Assembly: GCA_051530055.1 (NCBI GenBank)
Contig: CM121341.1
Location: 19,096,001 to 19,160,000 of the forward strand
DNA length: 64,000 nucleotides
Origin: Neoechinorhynchus agilis
Taxonomy: Eukaryota > Acanthocephala
Direction of reading: 5' to 3'
The notes below the pieces were generated by a model, which saw only the letters and a list, made by a program, of their open reading frames with translations, ran no database searches and was not told the origin of the DNA. Made by a program: the position numbers and the translations under genes. Each line of letters begins with the position of its first letter. Within the stretch, counting starts at the first letter, position 1. This document shows positions 34,229 to 46,562 of the stretch, piece by piece.

Positions 34229-37189
34229 TCAGTTTCCTTGGTTTCCATTAATGGACTGGCAAGGGGGTCGGCCAGCTTGAACAGGTATGACAATCTGAGC
34301 AGCATTCGGTCTGCGGGTCATTGTTCTCATACGAACGGCATCCTTGATTCGATTGACCTCAAACTGATACCTTTTGCGATCTCTCATCGCAGTCTCTTTT
34401 GCCTCCTTTAATGCAGCTTCCAATGCCTTTAGACGATTCCAAGTTTCTTTAAACTTAGTCTCTAACTTGGGAACTTCACACATGAGATCAGCATTCTCGC
34501 GAACCAACTGCTTGTGTACTGCAGTTAACATCTCGAGATTATTCTCTAAATATTCAATTTTCTGCTTTTGAACGAGCGAACTAACACTCTTTTCTTGCTC
34601 TTCCGGTGGCAATTGAGTAGCATCCGATAATATTGAATTAGTCATCGAGTCCGCTACATTGCGAGTTCGGAGACGAGATTGAAGATCCTCAACAAACTGT
34701 TGCCTTAAAACGTGAAGATTTCGAAGCTCCGTTCTAATGGTTTCTTCTACAGTTGAAACTCAAAAACTCACCGAAATAAGCTATACCAGACCTAAATCGT
34801 GGGATTTGCGTATGGTCTAAAAATTCAAAGGATAAAATAATTTTGGTAAACATTAAGGGCATTCTTAGGCGAAAAAACACACTCTTAAAAGCAACTTCCC
34901 ACATTTGGTCTAATATTGTTAATAAATATCTCGGTTTAAGACGCAATTGATTTCCCTTATTGGTAAATCAAAAAACAAGAATAATACGAAGCTTAGATAT
35001 TTCAATAGTAGTACAAAAGAGCAAAAGAGCTTCAACACTAATCCCCTAAGACCCTGCTTAGCTTGCTCTTGACTCTCGTGCTGTTTGATGTATTCATCCA
35101 ACTGTGTTGATTTTTGTTCACAGACCTTCTTCATTTGTTCAAGTTCAGCGTTCAGCGTATCTTGCTTCAGTCTTGTTTCGCATAACTGTTGTCGCGTATC
35201 GTCAAGTAGTCTTGTTCTCTCGCCCAAATCTCGTTTAACCTTCTCGAGATGATGTTCGTGCTGTGAATTAACATCTTTTTGGTTTACGTCCTTCCTAAGT
35301 TCAGTTAACTCATTGCTCAATGATTCATTTTGACTCTCTAGACGTATTTTCAGAGACTCTAGTTCAGTGCGTCCTCGCTCAAGCAGCAGAATTCTCGCTT
35401 GTTGCTCTTCACTTAACACCGAAAGGTCGTCGAATTTCCTTCTTATCACCTCATATTCTCGTTCAACATCATTTAGCTTCTTAATTCGATGTTCATACGC
35501 ATCGACGGCTTGTCTTCTTTCATCGAGTCTTTTTGTTAGATCCCCAATCCGTGCTTCATATTTGGTGGATAATTCTTCAAGGGCTCTTAACGCAGTCTGG
35601 ACTTCATCTCGAGTCTTTTCATAACGTTGAACATAGAAACTTCTTTCGACTCTTAGGTCATCCAGCTCAACCTCCATTCTTCGCATTTCGGTTTCCTTTT
35701 CATTCAGGTCCCTTAACAGTCCATTATTCTTCGCTTCCAACATATTAACCTCTTCGTCTTTATCGTCCAGCTGCTGATAGAGGGCAGTTCGTTCTCGTTC
35801 CATTTGAAGTCGTTCATCATCCGTCATTCCATGACTCGACGATCTTCCTCCTTTCATATCATCTTCACTTTCATCAAACAAAGTATGAGATTCAAGGAGT
35901 GACCGTTGCAGCAACTGCTTCAAAGCATCATCATTGATGCTGGCACCAGATCGCCATTTTTGAAGTTCACTCTCAGCCAAAGCAAACATATTTCTCAGCT
36001 TAAGAACTTTCTGTCTCTCTTTATCGAATCTCATCTTCCATTCATCAGCTGTGAGTTCTTCATTGACTGCAACGGTGTTCTTAATGGTCTTTGCTCGCTG
36101 TCCAAAGTACAGCGTGGATTTGGTTTCGCATTCGTTGTAGCTTGAAGGAGAGCAACAAATAATGATCGTCGTACGGGCATTTCCTCCTAGTGATTCCTGT
36201 AAAATCCGAGTAAGCTTTGAGTCCCTGTAAGGAACATGAGTCTTTGTTCCATCAGCCAGTGCTGCAATTACATTTCCGAGTGCTGAAAGACTTCGATTAA
36301 TATTTCTGGCTTCATCAAGAACAGTTCCCTCAGCGCCGGTCTTACTTACCTTCTCACTCCCGGCCAAATCAACCAAATAAAGTTTCCCCGTTAGTTTCTT
36401 ATTAGTTTCAGTGTTCTCTTGTTTTACATCTATCAAGAACACACAATGAGATCTAGAACTGTGTTCGTTCATGTTAGTAACAGCAATGTGCCGATTTGCT
36501 TTTCCTTCTTCCATTACCAGCATAACTTCCTCCGGTGTCGATACAAATCTTTCAGTACAATTCTTAACGTAAGGAACGCGATTTTTGTCCTCATGAACAG
36601 CCAAATTCACTTTGGTTGGATCCAACAAGTCCCTAATCTTATCCATATAAATCTCAAAATAAGATATCTTTATGTGAAACTGAAGGGCTGAGTCCATTGA
36701 GTAGATGTGATTGAATATGTCCGATATTATCCGAGGCACAATTCCTTGGTTAATGTCACCGTCCAAGCTGCCTTCCATCGTATGCGTTTTTCCGCTCGAG
36801 GTTTGGCCATAAGCAAATATTGTCCCATTGTATCCACTAAGGACATCGTCCACAATCTGCTGAGCGACGTCCGTATAAACCGTTTGTTGGTCAGTATTTG
36901 GAGCGAAAACTCTGTCGTACACGTAAACCTTTCCATTGATAAACACAGTGTCACTTGTATTCGCTGGAAACTTGGCTATGAACGATGAACCCGCTTGGAT
37001 TTCGGACTCGTTTAATGGGCGGAAACGGCATACAACTCGGATGTTACATTCAGATCCAGGAGGCGCTGGTGGGTTCGCGGATCGATAAGACGACAAGGAA
37101 GTCATGGACTCGCTGGACGAACAAGCAGCTGCCGCTGTAGAGGAAGGCGGCAATCCGTCCTCTTGGTGGTGATGAAGGTCAAGAGGCAT
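34229..37189 (-). CDS. KIF5: kinesin-1 heavy chain
   Basis: Plus-end-directed microtubule motor (UNC-116/KHC/KIF5). Exon 1 (35038-37189) encodes a 45-residue Ser/Ala/Pro-rich leader, then the motor: [17 protein letters not shown]-loop [14 protein letters not shown], switch I SSRSHCVF, switch [12 protein letters not shown], and [21 protein letters not shown] long coiled coil follows. Exon 2 (34229-34746) supplies [17 protein letters not shown], the conserved [19 protein letters not shown], and a tail with [11 protein letters not shown] corresponding to the IAK region. About 889 residues. The junction must give [13 protein letters not shown], conserved in all kinesin-1, but the bases there allow only GT...TA or TG...AG ends. 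An acceptor-like TTTTTAG lies just upstream of the ATG. Confidence 0.95.
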
Positions 37190-37564
37190 TTTCTAAAAAT
37201 TACAGACAATTCAAATCTTTTTTTGTTCTTATCGTCAAATCAATCAACAACAAAAGAGTCAACAAACACTAAAAAACTTAATTTAAAAATAGGATAATGT
37301 GTTTTTAAAAATAAGATTACGACAAAACTCAATCGAGACGAATACTCCACAAAAGTGCATCCAAAGCTCCTGTGCGTTTCAAAATCAAACGTTCTTTTAA
37401 AAACACGTTTTTCATTCTTCCGAGTTTGCCACCCGATTACACAAATTCTTATTATCTAACAAAAATATTGGTTGTGGTTCGCGCTTCGTTCATAGCTCAT
37501 TTAAATTGATTAATAAGGTCATGGACTCAGTTTCTTGTAAGGATGAGCCATAAACGAATGTGAG
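37190..37564. other. intergenic, upstream of kinesin
   Basis: AT-rich; contains the kinesin 5' leader and nothing else I can identify. Confidence 0.4.
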
Positions 37565-37680
37565 AGCGGAATAACCATTTCACCACTTTTATTTTAGAAG
37601 TGATAATGATGAACCCGACGAAGTTCGCAGAACGCATTTAATAAACTCTTTACCGGGTGAAGACTTCTAAACAATAAGTC
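37565..37680 (+). repeat. decayed ribozyme-bearing palindrome copy
   Basis: GATGATGAACCCGACGAAGT, TTTAATAAACTC and TTTACCGGGTGAAGAC align with the element at 16859-16967. The hammerhead core is broken (GCAGAAC replaces GAAAC). Confidence 0.6.
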
Positions 37681-37715
37681 TATTAGGTTGGGGATTGCAT
37701 TCGGGTGGTGGGATT

Positions 37716-37986
37716 GTCGACACCCGAGGGAGATCGTTGAAGCCGAAAGCATATATTTCGACTGATTGTATCAGTCATTTTATCAATTCAATCTAAAATT
37801 ACAGAGGGATTCGTCACAACACATACCGGATGATTGTTCATTTTGACTTGGGACCCGGGATCGTCAACCCCGCAGGCGAAGACCAGTCTCCCTGAGTGTA
37901 TTTGTGTTTACGCCAACAAAAATTATAGATTCAATCAGTCGAAATATATTCGTCTTCAACGATCTCCCTCGGGTGTCGACAAGCGA
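37716..37986. repeat. inverted repeat, 60-bp arms
   Basis: Left arm GATTGTCGACACCCGAGGGA... (from about 37716) is matched in reverse by CTCCCTCGGGTGTCGACAAG... (ending about 37986), with a further match of ATATTTCGACTGATTG to CAATCAGTCGAAATAT. The spacer is about 150 bp. A MITE or fold-back remnant. Confidence 0.75.
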
Positions 37987-38174
37987 CCTAAACAATATGT
38001 GTATTGCTGGTTTTTTGAACAAACACTTAATAATAGTTTCACTTTTTATTCGATGACTTTGACAAAAAATAACAATTTCTAATGTGCTTTTATATGACAC
38101 AGGAAAAATTGAATTTATCAGGTCCGATATTTCGGCGAAAAATCTTGTACACACGCTTTTTTTCGGTGCCAAAA

Positions 38175-38645
38175 CTTCCTGTAAATTTTATTAAAAGGGT
38201 TTTGTTGGAAATTCGGGCGAAATTGCTTAGCAGAAAAGTGATGCAAGACATTCCCGATAATGATCCTGGCGCTTCATGCAATGTAAAAGTGCATGGATTC
38301 CAGACAAATTTGGGTTTTTGTGATATTTTTTAAGTTTTCGTGCTGAAACTAATCCACACAAACGCTTCTGTTTTAAATGGGTGAGCTATTTTTCTATATA
38401 GTTTTAGGGGTTAAGACTGGGTGTTCTTTCAAGAAGCCTATTGATTTGTGTCGATATTTGATCGCGTACCTCGATATATTATGATTAGAAATGTGTGTTA
38501 TTTAGAAGTCTTCAGCCTATAAAGAACGTTTTTATTAAAGACGAACCCCATCGGGTTCATCATCAGTTTGTTAGAACCCTACGAAGTTCGCAGAATGTAT
38601 TTAAAAAATTCTTTATGGGGTGAAGACTTCTAAATAACACTTCCT
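38175..38645. repeat. dispersed repeat with terminal palindrome
   Basis: The first 340 bp is nearly identical to 18618-18958. The remainder is a palindrome: GTTATTTAGAAGTCTTCA at about 38498 is mirrored by TGAAGACTTCTAAATAAC at about 38620. Inside, on the minus strand, CTGATGATGAACCC and GGGGTTCG form a hammerhead-like half that has lost GAAAC. Confidence 0.8.
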
Positions 38646-40929
38646 ATTGAATTGATATTAATGGCATTCAGCGGAATGCGTAGAAAAAGAAGCGTGCTAA
38701 TGGGTGTGTTTGACAGTTAAGTTTCGAAATCCGCTGTTCTTCAAACTCGGTCTGAGTTTAATCCTCGCGATTCTTAAGTAGGTCTTGAACAACCCGGTGT
38801 TTGGGAAAATATCAAGCGTCACAAAGTACTAAAATGAAGGTTTTAAGCCGCTCAATCAGAAATCGAGTTTTGTGAAAGGAGCCGGAGGTTTGGCTAATGA
38901 GGACAATAATGGCGATATGCTGCCAACAAACCTGACGATGTACCGCGATGAAAAGATATGCATGGTGGTTTTGTGGTTGATCTGCGCTAGATTCCAGGAG
39001 AAGTCCCACACATATAAAAATGTTCTGTCATAAAGGCGTGCAGAAGACTTGGGAATTTGCAACAAACGCGGTTGAGAAGGAGGGTGAAATGAGATATGGG
39101 GTTGCGGGAGAGAGAAAATGCTTCTATGAGGAGCCTAATAGCGACAAATTCGGTTTGGATTTTACACGTACCGCGTAGTAAAAGAACACTGTGTGAATTT
39201 CTTTAAGAATGCCAAGATATATTCTCGTTGTGTGTCTGGAATTTGAGCGAGTGAACGTTTATTAAATAGATAAATGGACCACCCGAATGCAAAATATTTT
39301 TCTTCAATCAGCGCAGAAACACAACGTTCAAGATGATGCCGATTATCCAAGTTTTAAAGACTTTAGACTGCACCAAAGCTAAAAACTAAATTTCGATTCC
39401 AAAGCATAAACAACAGTCGCGATGACGGGGAGAACAAGGTCACGACCCAAAGTTGATTTGCAATAATGAACCCACCTTAGAAACCGAAAATATACCTGGG
39501 AAAATGTAATTCGTGTTTTGCGTACAATTAATTAGACGGTGCGGTTCAAGCACATATTAGAAAAAAGGCGATATAAGAAGCAGTTGAGTACAGTATCTTT
39601 TTTATTTCCCATCATTAGGCAATTAGAGTCCATTGCTAATTTATTTCGTTGCTACAACATTATTCTCTCAATATTGAATCTACTTTTAAAATTTAGCACC
39701 AGATTTACGGCGTACAAAAAAGTGGATTCGAAAGCTGCTATACACCATTTTTAATCAAGAAATTAGAACTACGAGCGACCCCAACAGAAAAAGCCAAAAC
39801 GACCCAACTCGAGTCGTGCCCCAAGGTTGAGAATCACTGCTTTTGAAGACCTAAAGAAACAATAACGGTTTTACCGCATTTGCATTGAAGTGTTTTTGTA
39901 TGAGTAAAAAAGCAGGGGGCAAATAATTCAGAAGTTTGGGAGCAAGTACTGTTTAAATTAAGTACGGTTTATTTTTATCTTAGTAAATCTTTATAAATTC
40001 AAAAATTAAACCGTGGCGAGAATTTAGGCTTATGGTAAACTGTCGAGACGTAAACTCCATTTAAAATTCTACCCAGATAAGATTAAGGATTGTATTTCGA
40101 AAAAGAGAATGATAACACTAAATTGTGATGTTAAAAGATGAAAACATTGAGTGAAACGCAAAAGTTTTGAATAAGCTTTGCAACGCTTGAAATCAATAAA
40201 CATTGCGGAACTGTTATTAGGCATTAAAAAAATTTCCATTTATACGAGTCTAAAAATTATTAACTTCAGGTCACTGCACGTGCACGCCAGTAAACCAATC
40301 CCAATAAAATGCACTGGTTCAACCTGGTGTCATTTTCTGAAATAATGCAATCCAGCAAGGACATGCACTCTGGGCCTTATTTGATCGAAGCAATAGGTCC
40401 CTTAATCGCGAAGCTAATTTTATCATTGAAGATTTCGTTTAAATGAGACGGCGAGACAAATTCAATCAACGACAACCCATTTCCGTTTACCCGGTTGCTT
40501 TCATCAGAAAACGTACGAGCAGAAATGCGACATATTTAGACATCCTCAGTTCCAAGTCACGGTCGATGGTAGCAGTGTTTTACAATGAGAAGAATTGTTC
40601 TTTTTGTTACATGTCACCCCGAAAAGGAGTGTCTCGAGTGGTTCGTCTCTATCGCATTTACCATTCAATCGATTCCACTTTTTTATCTTTCCAAAAACTG
40701 AAGCAAGGATTTTGCACGATTAGTCACTTTTTTGTGCTCATCTGAGCACAAAACACACTTGCGATCTTCTGAGTAGGCTTCTAAGCATCCTTTATGAAAC
40801 GAATTTCGGCACAAGAAGTGAACCGACGGAAGATCTAAGGCCACACACACTTCTTATAGCTTTCTCTCGCTCGTATTAGAGAGGTCGCTTTGCCAGCTTG
40901 TCCTCAAAAATCAAACTTCATCCGATCTT
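38646..40929. other. gene-poor stretch
   Basis: No gene or identifiable repeat in 2.3 kb. An open frame at 40443-40745 shows no homology I recognise. Confidence 0.4.
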
Positions 40930-41640
40930 CTTAGGTCCTCCATCACACTATCTTTCCATCTTTTTTCGGCCTTCCCCGTTTCATCTTCCCCTTGACCTCA
41001 GTGCATCCGGCGCTTTTTATGCAATCGTCTTCTGCTCGTTAATCGACATGATGGAACCATCGCATTCTTCTTTTGGCTATCACTTCCTGCACCGGCTCGA
41101 CGTCGAACATTTTAATAATCTCGGCATTAGGTATTTTATCCCTGCGTGTTACTCCAGCTGACCATCTCAGCATCCTCATTTCATTTACAATTAATCTCTG
41201 TACGTCCTCCTTTTTTGCAACCCAAGTCTCCGCTGCGTATACCATTGCAAGTCTTACCACTGCTTTTTACGCGCTCCCTTTGAGCTTGTTCAGAAGACGT
41301 TTATCGCACAGGATGCCCGTAACTATTTTCCAGTTATTCCACCCGCATTGAACCCTCTGCCCGATTTCAGGTGATAGTTCACAGGACATGTTTAACAGGC
41401 TACCCAGATATTTGAAGTTGTTCCTCTTTTCGACATTAACTTCCTGCATGCCTACTTCGCCTGGTCCCATATCGTTTTGCTCCTGCTAATTTTCCGGCCA
41501 TTGCTTTCTAAGCACTGTCGCCAATTCTCCAACATTTTCTCGAGTGTCACCGAGTCCTTCCTCGTGAGCACCAGATCATCTGCAAATAATATCGTCCAGG
41601 GCGCGTCTTAGGTTGATGTGTTGACCTGAACGCAATAACT
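40930..41640 (-). pseudogene. RTE-like LINE relic, second copy
   Basis: Minus-strand pieces FKYLGSLLNMSCELSPEIGQ, RVQCGWNNWK, AMVYAAETWVAKKEDVQRL and NEMRMLRWSAGVTRRDKIPN match the C-terminal part of the relic at 8910-10311. Stops and frame changes interrupt it, and the RT palm is mostly gone apart from a short stretch near 41520-41620. Confidence 0.8.
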
Positions 41641-41705
41641 TATAGTATTCAAAGCTTCGAACTTCCAATCAACAGCAAAATCTATCAGGCCATTGGCAAT
41701 GATTC

Positions 41706-42661
41706 CTAATTCGGCATGAGTTGAAGACCTTGCTTTAATGTATCAGCAATAGTTTCGAGATCAAATTGCATTAAGGCCAGTAGTTTTAACTTAAGTCCAG
41801 GAAAATTCTTAAAAATTTGTTCGAAAATGCGTGGTTCGGAGATGACCATCGTCCTCACGACCGTATTGATCAGCAGGATCAATTCAGAAAATCGTCGTCC
41901 ATGAACGAGACGTTCAAGGTTTTGCATCGATGTCCGGATAACCTTTTCGTCATCTTTATTTGAGATAACTAAATCAATAAAATTATCCACTTCGCTGCTG
42001 GTTTTTGACAACTCCTCTAGCCGATCGCTGAGGGGCTGTGTGTTGTGAACAGCTAACTTACCGCTCATAAGACTCAGCAGTTGACACAACGAGCGACGAC
42101 TTATATCTAGATAATCGATATTTCTTTCCAATAACGAAATTAAGTGACTGGCTTGATCGACGTTTATGAACTTTTCAATAGCATCAAAGGCGATTGCATT
42201 CAAGGCACCCGACAAACAATATTGATCAACTGCATCAGCATAATCGCCACGCGCGAATAGATAGTTCCCATAATTGTAGTAAATTCGGTTTAATAGATTC
42301 AGCGAAGCGGATGCTTTGCAGTCAGGGATTCATAAATCCTGGATGTATTATCTATAAATCCGACAAGAAGTTGGTAATCGCCACTCTTAGAGACACATTT
42401 AACAGTCCTATCAACGACTAATGAGTTTTTTCTAGTATCTTCTTCGTAAATCGTTATTAAGTTTCCAGAGGCCAATATTAATTCTTGTTTTTCAGAAAGG
42501 GAACAAGCATCGCAACTACGATCTTCAATGAAAACGTGCGTAAGTGACCGAGTTAGTGCATTTTTGATTAGAAATACCGACGAATCTGAAATGACAAACA
42601 GATGAATATATGGATTATCCGTCGATTTTGCGAAGAATAAATGACGAATTGGATACTTCAT
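41706..42661 (-). pseudogene. VPS11: Vps11-like fragment, truncated and frameshifted
   Basis: Two open blocks on the minus strand align in order with Vps11, another HOPS/CORVET core subunit. The first (42299-42661) reads YPIRHLFFAK, IHLFVISDSSVFLI and LLVGF, matching the late beta-propeller (YPVTGLAF, LFVVTTENVQSYIV, YLIIVS). The second (41706 to about 42320) reads YYNYGNYLFARGDYADAVDQ, matching QYGDHLYSKGNHDGAVQQ at the start of the solenoid. Between them the frame shifts near 42310 and about 60 residues are missing. The first propeller blades and the C-terminal RING are absent, and the second block ends in a stop. Most likely a pseudogene or gene fragment, though long open blocks suggest recent decay. 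Confidence 0.7.
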
Positions 42662-43044
42662 TTCCGACAATTCCTTACGAGATTTGATTCCTCTATAGAT
42701 TGAACCCTTGGTTATAAAAATCGACCCGCCATCGCTAATTTAATTACAATAAAGCTTCAATTTTTAATTCGTTGAAGTCTATTTATTATTTATATCGATT
42801 GCAGTGACCGGTAAAAAACTGGGAAATTTATTCGTTAAAATGTAGCATAAGCATTTTAGAATTCATTTTTATGTGGGATAAATAAGCAAAGCATCAAATT
42901 TTGTTACTCAATCGTTAGAACGACTATTAAGATGATACTCATCAAATAAAAAATTGAGTTAAAAATCACCCATACAACTGATCAAATAAATCATTCCTGA
43001 ATTCATCATACCCACATCACTCAACCTTTCATTAGTAATGACTT
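42662..43044. other. intergenic
   Basis: AT-rich; no upstream Vps11 propeller exons could be found here. Confidence 0.4.
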
Positions 43045-44064
43045 AATAATAACACATTTTATTGACACAAACGGAGAAACCATGTACCTCTGGATCCTCG
43101 TGAGCAAGAGGATTACGGGTGTGGTAGAAGGTATGCTCGTTGGGGTGAGTTTGTGGAAGATTTATTTGATTTTGGTTAATTGTTAGTTGTTGTTTTCCGT
43201 TCTTTCCTCCGAATAGATTCGCAGTTGGAGGATTGAGCGGTTGAGAAAAAAGACCGGAAGTAGAGATTTGTGCGACGAAATGAAGGATGGAAAATGTTGG
43301 GGCGACGCGAGCGCTGTAAGGGGGTAGTAAAAGGCGAAATGTGTGATAAAAATTGAAGAGGCGGAAGAGCATCGAGGCCCTTTGAGTGCTTTTGAAAGAT
43401 TGGAGAGAGGTGTTCTTCTAAGGGCACGAGTTCGGAGGAGCAGATTATAGCGCACGTCGTGTGAAAAGTATTAACTTTTGTGAATAGTTTAGAAGAAAAA
43501 TTTCAGAAGGTTGGACTTGTGTAGGTGAGCGTTGGTTAGGATGGCGGAGTACTTAAGGTCTTTGGATGATAATCCAAGGAATCGGAGGCGCTTAAGAAGA
43601 TAGAGCTTAATGGACCCCTTGCGCGACAAGATTGATATGTGCTTGCCCCACTTTAGATTTTCTTGAAAATTAAGACCGCGTATACGAACAGAGGAGAGAC
43701 GATTGATAGGAAAAGGAAAAAGTGGCTGATTGGAAGGGCTATTTGAGATTGAGGGGACGATTTCAAAGAACTTGGTTAAGGATAAGACATTTAGAGGAGT
43801 TAAATGCTTGAACGTGAGAAATCTCGTTAGAAGTAATTGAGAGTGAGGGAGGAGCCGTGCATAATGAATGATTGTCAGATCATCAGTATACAAGAAGTAT
43901 TTAGAATAAGAAGAGGGTGCAATAAAATCGTCCAGGAAAATGTTGAAAAGAACGGGAAAGAGAACAGCACCTTGGGAAACTCCCTTGTTGATTGCTAAGG
44001 TGTTCGAGACAATGCTCCCTATTTCGTTAAATTGTAATCGATTGTTTAGGAAGGTTTTAACCAT
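43045..44064 (-). mobile_element. LINE family X, 3' half
   Basis: Minus-strand RT: INKGVSQGAVLFPVLFNIFL (motif B region), YFLYTDDLTIIHYA (catalytic YxDD as YTDD), LSSVRIRGLNFQENLKWG and LYLLKRLRFLGLSSKDL. A frameshifted C-terminal region at 43183-43455 follows, then the 3' hairpin and the AATAAAATGTGTTATTATTA tail at 43045-43110. 5'-truncated and broken by frameshifts. Confidence 0.8.
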
Positions 44065-44214
44065 TTGATTTGTCAGGCGGCAAGAACAAATTTAGAGCGT
44101 GCATCAAGGAGAAGATTGTCATCGACGGAAAGGGCGCCCGTCCAAGAAAAGCCGGATTAGAAACCGAATTGAATAATACCTCACCCAGTTAGGGAAGGAG
44201 GCATCAAGTGTCAG

Positions 44215-45129
44215 CTGTAATTCTCGCCAAGAACGGATTGAACTATTTTGCGGCTTGTTTCATACGATCCCACATAAGCTGGCAGAGAAATATCGGCTGC
44301 TTTTCGGAAACCCAAACCGCCGGATGACACAGGCAAGGACGCTTGACGCCAGGCTTCGACCGACAGCTGAGTATTTAAAATTTTCTCGAGAAAGGCATTA
44401 ACCCTCTCGTCTAATTTTGCCAGCTTATCCTTACGTCTAAGAAAGGTACTGTGTGCAGCTTATACAGCAGTTTTACGCACATCACCGAAAGCTGCAGTTG
44501 AAGATCGGTCCAGAGTGATCAATTCTATCCCGGGTAGCCAGGTTTTGAAAATCTTTCACGATAGTTTGCCTGGACGCCTCATCTTCCACGTTCATCACTA
44601 AAATCTGGCATTTCGCAACATTCAATTCAATGCCAATTTTTATCGTCGCCTTCACAAGTGTCTCCAAATCGTGCAGTACTACGGAGGGGTTACTCCCGAA
44701 CGTGGCATCGTCCAGGTACCAGCCGTTAAAGCTGGACTGGAGAGAGTGCGCGATGGGATTGACCGCGAGTGAGAAAGCTATTGGGCCCAAAGGATCCCCT
44801 TGTTGAACTTCACTTTCTGACCAAAAAAAGAGGTCATTGAACAACACGGGAGTAGAAGTCCCATAGGCATTAACGAAATAGCGAAGTGCTTCTGGTGCGT
44901 GATCTCTAGCTACTTCGAGCAAATCTGCTCGGTTAACTGTGTTGAATGCATTTTTGAAATCACATTTCAAGATCACGCACGGCTTTGAGTTTCCGGTGTG
45001 TTTTGAAAACTTGTCGGCTTTAAATTTTGGGTTTCCATATATCAAAACATGAAAATGTGTCTGAAAAACCGGATGACTATTTGTACAATTCACATTTGTT
45101 AATTTCAGTAAACACTCTTCAAAAAACAA
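44215..45129 (-). pseudogene. LINE family R reverse transcriptase relic
   Basis: The minus-strand frame at 44482-45129 carries VILKCDFKNAFNTVNR (motif A), SEVQQGDPLGPIAFSL (motif B) and GWYLDDATF (catalytic YLDD). The next block in another frame (44215-44480) has the family tag AWRQASLPVSSGGLGFR, which ties this RT to the element at 14081-15307. A frame change separates the two blocks. Confidence 0.8.
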
Positions 45130-45613
45130 CTAGAAAAAACAAGTAAATTCGATCTCTATAATGATTGTATCGTCAATTTTTGCCTGCGAAAGCTCGAGAA
45201 GCATATATATTTGCCTGGAAGAACCATTATATTTTTAAAATAGTTTTTTTCGTGTTATGGCTATCCGATTTTGGAAAAATTGGCTGAAAAGTTCGAATCC
45301 AACGATCGTCATTATTTGAGATGAACGGACGCGATTGATTGTGTTCGATATATTTAAAACGGCAAAATCAACAGATCTTCCCATTTGCATGAAATTCGAC
45401 GCTACAAACGGTTCCAGTCTCTAAACGCAATTTTTCCTCCGGAAGTGAGACTTTTCAGTGCATTTTTTTGAACAACTTCCGTTATTTCGACATCAGTTTA
45501 AGTAAATATTTTGATTCCGACGCATTAATCTTAGTTCGATTGAGAGAAATCCGACATTCTGTAGCGTAATTAAAGCGTTTGATTTACTTCCCTCAACTTA
45601 GCAGTGATTTGAG
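45130..45613. other. intergenic, upstream of DNAJ gene
   Basis: No feature recognised. Confidence 0.4.
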
Positions 45614-46296
45614 ATGTATAGCCTGATATCTAGGAGATTCTATTCAACCATTCGGTATGTATCATAATTTCCGTAATGTACTTTCTGGGCAACAATTAGG
45701 GATCATTATGTTACTTTAAACCTGCCTTCGAATGCCACAAAGAAGCAAATTCGATCGGCGTACCTCAATCTTTCAAAAAAGGTATCCAAGATAATCCCTA
45801 CCATGCTCATCTTCGTTAAAGTACCACCCTGATGTGGGTGGCAAATCTTCACATGACAAATTCCTGAAAATCCAAGAGGCCTACAATGCTCTAATGGAAC
45901 TGCCTGAGCCACACATCCAAGGTACTTTATTGCGAAAATGGCAAGATAATTTGGTCGGTGATATTAGATTCAAAGTCAGAGGAGAACATTGCCTCTTCTG
46001 CGAAGCAACAACGACGTCCATCATACACGGCACAAACACGATCGCATAATCTCGGATATCGAAGTCCGTATGAATATCGAAGAGTGCGAATGGACGAATT
46101 TTATCGGCAATCGTTTTACTATTCCGATCACCACTCACACCATTCTTCATACATGGACTCAGAGTTCATTCGAAAAAACAAGCTTGCATGGAACCTAGGT
46201 TTTATGTTCTGGGTCTTGAAAGTATTTATGTTCTTTGTCGTAATTGATCAATTGTACGTATTAATGAAGCAGATAAGAGTTTTATTTTTCCCATAG
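45614..46296 (+). CDS. mitochondrial J-domain protein, DNAJC30-like
   Basis: Hsp70 co-chaperone. Exons 45614-45654, 45700-45781, 45822-45921 and 45968-46296 join by GT-AG introns of 40-46 bp into 183 residues. The N-terminus MYSLISRRFYSTIR looks like a matrix presequence. The J domain reads DHYVTLNLPSNATKKQIRSA, then LSKKYHPDVGG with the obligatory HPD, and FLKIQEAYNAL. A Ser/Tyr/His-rich linker follows and one C-terminal membrane segment (FMFWVLKVFMFFVVIDQLYV). Presequence, J domain and single membrane segment match the DNAJC30 layout, though DNAJC4 is possible. Confidence 0.88.
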
Positions 46297-46562
46297 AGCG
46301 TCGTTATTCGCTAAATCCAGACGAAGACAAACGATTGCAGATTTGAACCGTGTCGATTGAACATGTAATTTATCCATAAATCAAGTTTCTTACAATCGTA
46401 TAAAAACAAATTTCCTACTTGAAACGCCTACTGATACTCCGGGTTCCTCTTGTTGGATTTCAAAAGATTTTCCAGTATAACGCACGCGCATTCTAAATAA
46501 TATTCATTTAGCAGTTTCAATTAATGACTACCACTTCGTATAAAGGAGAAATTAGCTTCTCC

